Shown piece after piece: positions 7,953-9,702 of a stretch of DNA of 9,702 nt (positions are counted from its first letter, which is position 1; each line of letters opens with the position of its first letter). The notes beneath the pieces were generated by a model. That model was not told the DNA's origin. It searched no databases and saw only the letters and a program-made list of their open reading frames with translations. A program made the position numbers and the translations under genes. Source of the stretch: Gammaproteobacteria bacterium (GTDB lineage: Bacteria; Pseudomonadota; Gammaproteobacteria; Steroidobacterales; Steroidobacteraceae); contig JAOUGR010000059.1 in NCBI GenBank assembly GCA_029857655.1, positions 1-9,702 on the forward strand, written 5' to 3'.

Positions 7953-9702
7953 GCCCGGCGAACAGTTCCGGCGGCTTTCCTGGACGACGGCCGGCCTGGT
8001 CGCAGCGCTAGCGCCCCACATGGCACATCTGCGCGTCTGGGTCACCGGGTTCGTGCTCGCGGCCTGCGTCTGGCGGCTGCTTGCCGAGCGTCGCGGCTGG
8101 CGCCTGCCCGGTGTCGCGCTGCGCACCGCGATCGCACTCGGCGCCACGGGTGGCGTGATCGCAAGCTACTCGACCATCACGGGTCTTGACGGTGGCACGG
8201 CACTCCTTGCCCTGATGGCCGCGCTGAAGCTGCTCGAGACGCGCGCACCTCGCGATCACGTCGTGCTCATCTTCATCGGCTGGTTCCTGTGCCTCGCTGC
8301 CTTCCTGTATGCACAGGACATCCGGACCGTCGCCTTCGTCGTGCCGACAGTCTGGCTGCTGGCAGCGGCGCTGCTCGAGGTCGCCCGCCGGGGCCACGGC
8401 CTTGCGCTTTCCCCGTTCCGGGCGACCGGCGCGATGCTGGTGAAGGCGCTGCCGCTCGCGCTCGTGTTATTTCTGTTCTTCCCGCGCATCGCAGGCAGTT
8501 TCTAGGGCGCCCCTTCGAGCGAGCGAGCGCTGACCGGCCTGACCGACGAGATGTCGCCGGGTGCAATCTCGGACCTCACGCTGAATGACACGGTTGCGTT
8601 TCGCGTGCGCTTCAAGGGATCGCCGCCGCCGCCCTCGGAACGTTACTGGCGCGGCCCGGTGCTGAACGAGTTCGATGGCTACACCTGGTCGCGCGGCGAA
8701 AACCAGTTCTATTTCCGGCCGCGCGTGCGCTATCTGGGGCAATCCATCGACTACACGGTCACGCTCGAGCCGACCGGCCAGAGGATGCTGTTCGCACTCG
8801 ACATGGTCGAGCAATGGCCGGCGGCGATGGCGCAGCAGACCTGGGATTTTCAGCTGCGCACCAGGAGCCCCGTCAATTCGGTGCTGCAATACGATGCCCG
8901 CTCCTATCCGCGTTACCAGGCTGGAACGCAGAATTCGCCCGCGCTTCGCAATCTGAACCTGCAGCTCGCGCCGGGCCGTAACCCGCTCTCGATCGAGCTC
9001 GCGCGCAGTATGCGCAGGGCAGCGGGCAGCGAACGCGAGTTCGCCCGGTCGGTGCTCGCCATGTTCCGCGAGCAGGACTTCTACTACACGCTGGCCCCGC
9101 CGGGCCTCGAGCGCGACTCGGTCGACGACTTCCTGTTCAACACGCGCCAGGGCTTCTGCGGGCACTTTGCATCCGCATTCACGATGATGATGCGCGCAGG
9201 CGGTGTGCCGGCCAGGGTCGTCGGCGGCTATCAGGGAGGCGACTGGAACCCGATCGGCGGCTACCTGATCGTTCGCCAATCGCATGCACATGCCTGGTCG
9301 GAGGTCTGGCTGCCCGATTCCGGCTGGACGCGGATCGATCCTACGGCTGCAGTTGCCCCGGAACGCATCGAGCGCGGGCTGGTGGCGGCAGTTTCCGGAG
9401 ACGAATTGGGCGCGGGCGGCCTGGCGCGCGACGGCGGACTATATTGGCAGGCGGGCATGATCTGGGACAGCGTCAATGCGCACTGGAACGACTGGGTCGT
9501 GCAGTTCAACCGCTTGCAGCAGGAAGAACTGCTGCGCAAATTCGGGTTCGACGAACCAGACTGGCAGGATCTGGCGCTGGTGCTGGGTGTCGGGCTCGGA
9601 GCGGCGCTGGCACTGCTGTCCGGCTGGCTGGCCTGGGAATTCAGGCCGCGGCGCGCGGATCCCGTGACCGCGAACTACCAGCGCTTCGTGCAGAGACTCG
9701 CG
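7945..9702 (+). pseudogene. tgpA: TgpA-type membrane transglutaminase, interrupted by an in-frame amber codon and cut by the right edge
   Basis: TgpA-like proteins are inner-membrane proteins with a periplasmic transglutaminase-like domain; P. aeruginosa TgpA is reported as essential. The frame from 7945 to the window end is 586 codons with one stop, TAG at 8503-8505 (codon 187). Before it are 186 residues with about six hydrophobic segments, ending VLFLFFPRIAGSF. After it the same frame continues GAPSSERALTGLTDEMSPG, then the family block ERYWRGPVLNEFDGYTW. The transglutaminase core follows with catalytic C405 in QGFCGHFASAF, H449 in SHAHAWSEVW and D465 in GWTRIDPTAA. A last membrane helix lies at about codons 543-566. 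Related proteins have PR-x-PG followed by Trp where the TAG stands, so a single TGG to TAG change explains it. Without readthrough, the product is a membrane fragment lacking the enzyme domain. A restart at ATG 8551 would lack the membrane anchor and has no good ribosome binding site. The family is usually about 650-680 aa, so perhaps 80 residues lie beyond the edge. Sequencing error is a live alternative. Confidence 0.85.
8503..8505 (+). other. In-frame TAG (amber) inside the transglutaminase gene
   Basis: The local reading is AGT TTC TAG GGC GCC CCT. Homology to TgpA-type proteins is in the same frame on both sides, so this is a nonsense codon and not a frameshift. The change from the expected TGG (Trp) is a single G to A transition at 8504. 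The following bases (GGC) do not match the known strong readthrough context CAR-YYA. Confidence 0.9.

Noticed and set aside
8516..8530. Tandem CGAG tetranucleotide (about 3.5 copies) just after the amber codon, as a possible phase-variation tract
   Set aside because: Too few copies for frequent slippage, the frame is correct on both sides, and the interruption is a stop codon and not a frame change.
8551..9702. Separate downstream gene starting at ATG 8551 after the amber codon
   Set aside because: No convincing ribosome binding site, and the product would lack the membrane segments that place this domain in the periplasm; it reads better as the second half of one interrupted gene.

Overview
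The window looks like chromosomal DNA from a GC-rich proteobacterium, most likely a gammaproteobacterium. I infer this from the gene order lptF (divergent) / pepA / holC / small ORF / valS, which matches the conserved lptF-pepA-holC-valS neighbourhood of gammaproteobacteria such as Escherichia coli, and from the strong G/C third-position bias. No RNA gene, insertion sequence, CRISPR array or phage-like gene was seen. The genus cannot be named from this sequence alone.

Layout. Positions 1-843 on the minus strand hold the N-terminal three quarters of lptF, an inner-membrane permease of lipopolysaccharide export; its C-terminus, and presumably lptG, lie off the left edge. A 136-bp divergent intergenic region (844-979) carries a 7-bp-arm inverted repeat, an AT-rich patch that is the best place for promoters, and the pepA ribosome binding site. 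From 980 to the right edge everything is on the plus strand and tightly packed: pepA (leucyl aminopeptidase), holC (DNA polymerase III chi subunit), a 106-aa protein of unknown function, valS (valyl-tRNA synthetase), a MoxR-family AAA+ ATPase, a DUF58 membrane protein, and a TgpA-type membrane transglutaminase that runs off the right edge. Junctions are 4-bp overlaps (holC/unknown, valS/moxR), an 8-bp overlap (DUF58/transglutaminase) or gaps of 4-22 bp. The whole 980-9702 block could therefore be one transcription unit, or a few with internal promoters.

The block joins two modules. The first is the housekeeping pepA-holC-valS set (peptide turnover, replication clamp loader, tRNA charging). 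The second is a MoxR-DUF58-transglutaminase envelope module, comparable to the P. aeruginosa cluster containing tgpA.

The most notable observation is an in-frame amber codon (TAG, 8503-8505) in the transglutaminase gene, at a position where related proteins appear to have a tryptophan (TGG). The frame is intact on both sides and the Cys-His-Asp catalytic residues are preserved downstream. This is either a recent nonsense mutation, a base-calling error, or a readthrough site. All six intact genes whose stop is visible end in TGA, so TAG is not seen as a normal stop in this window.
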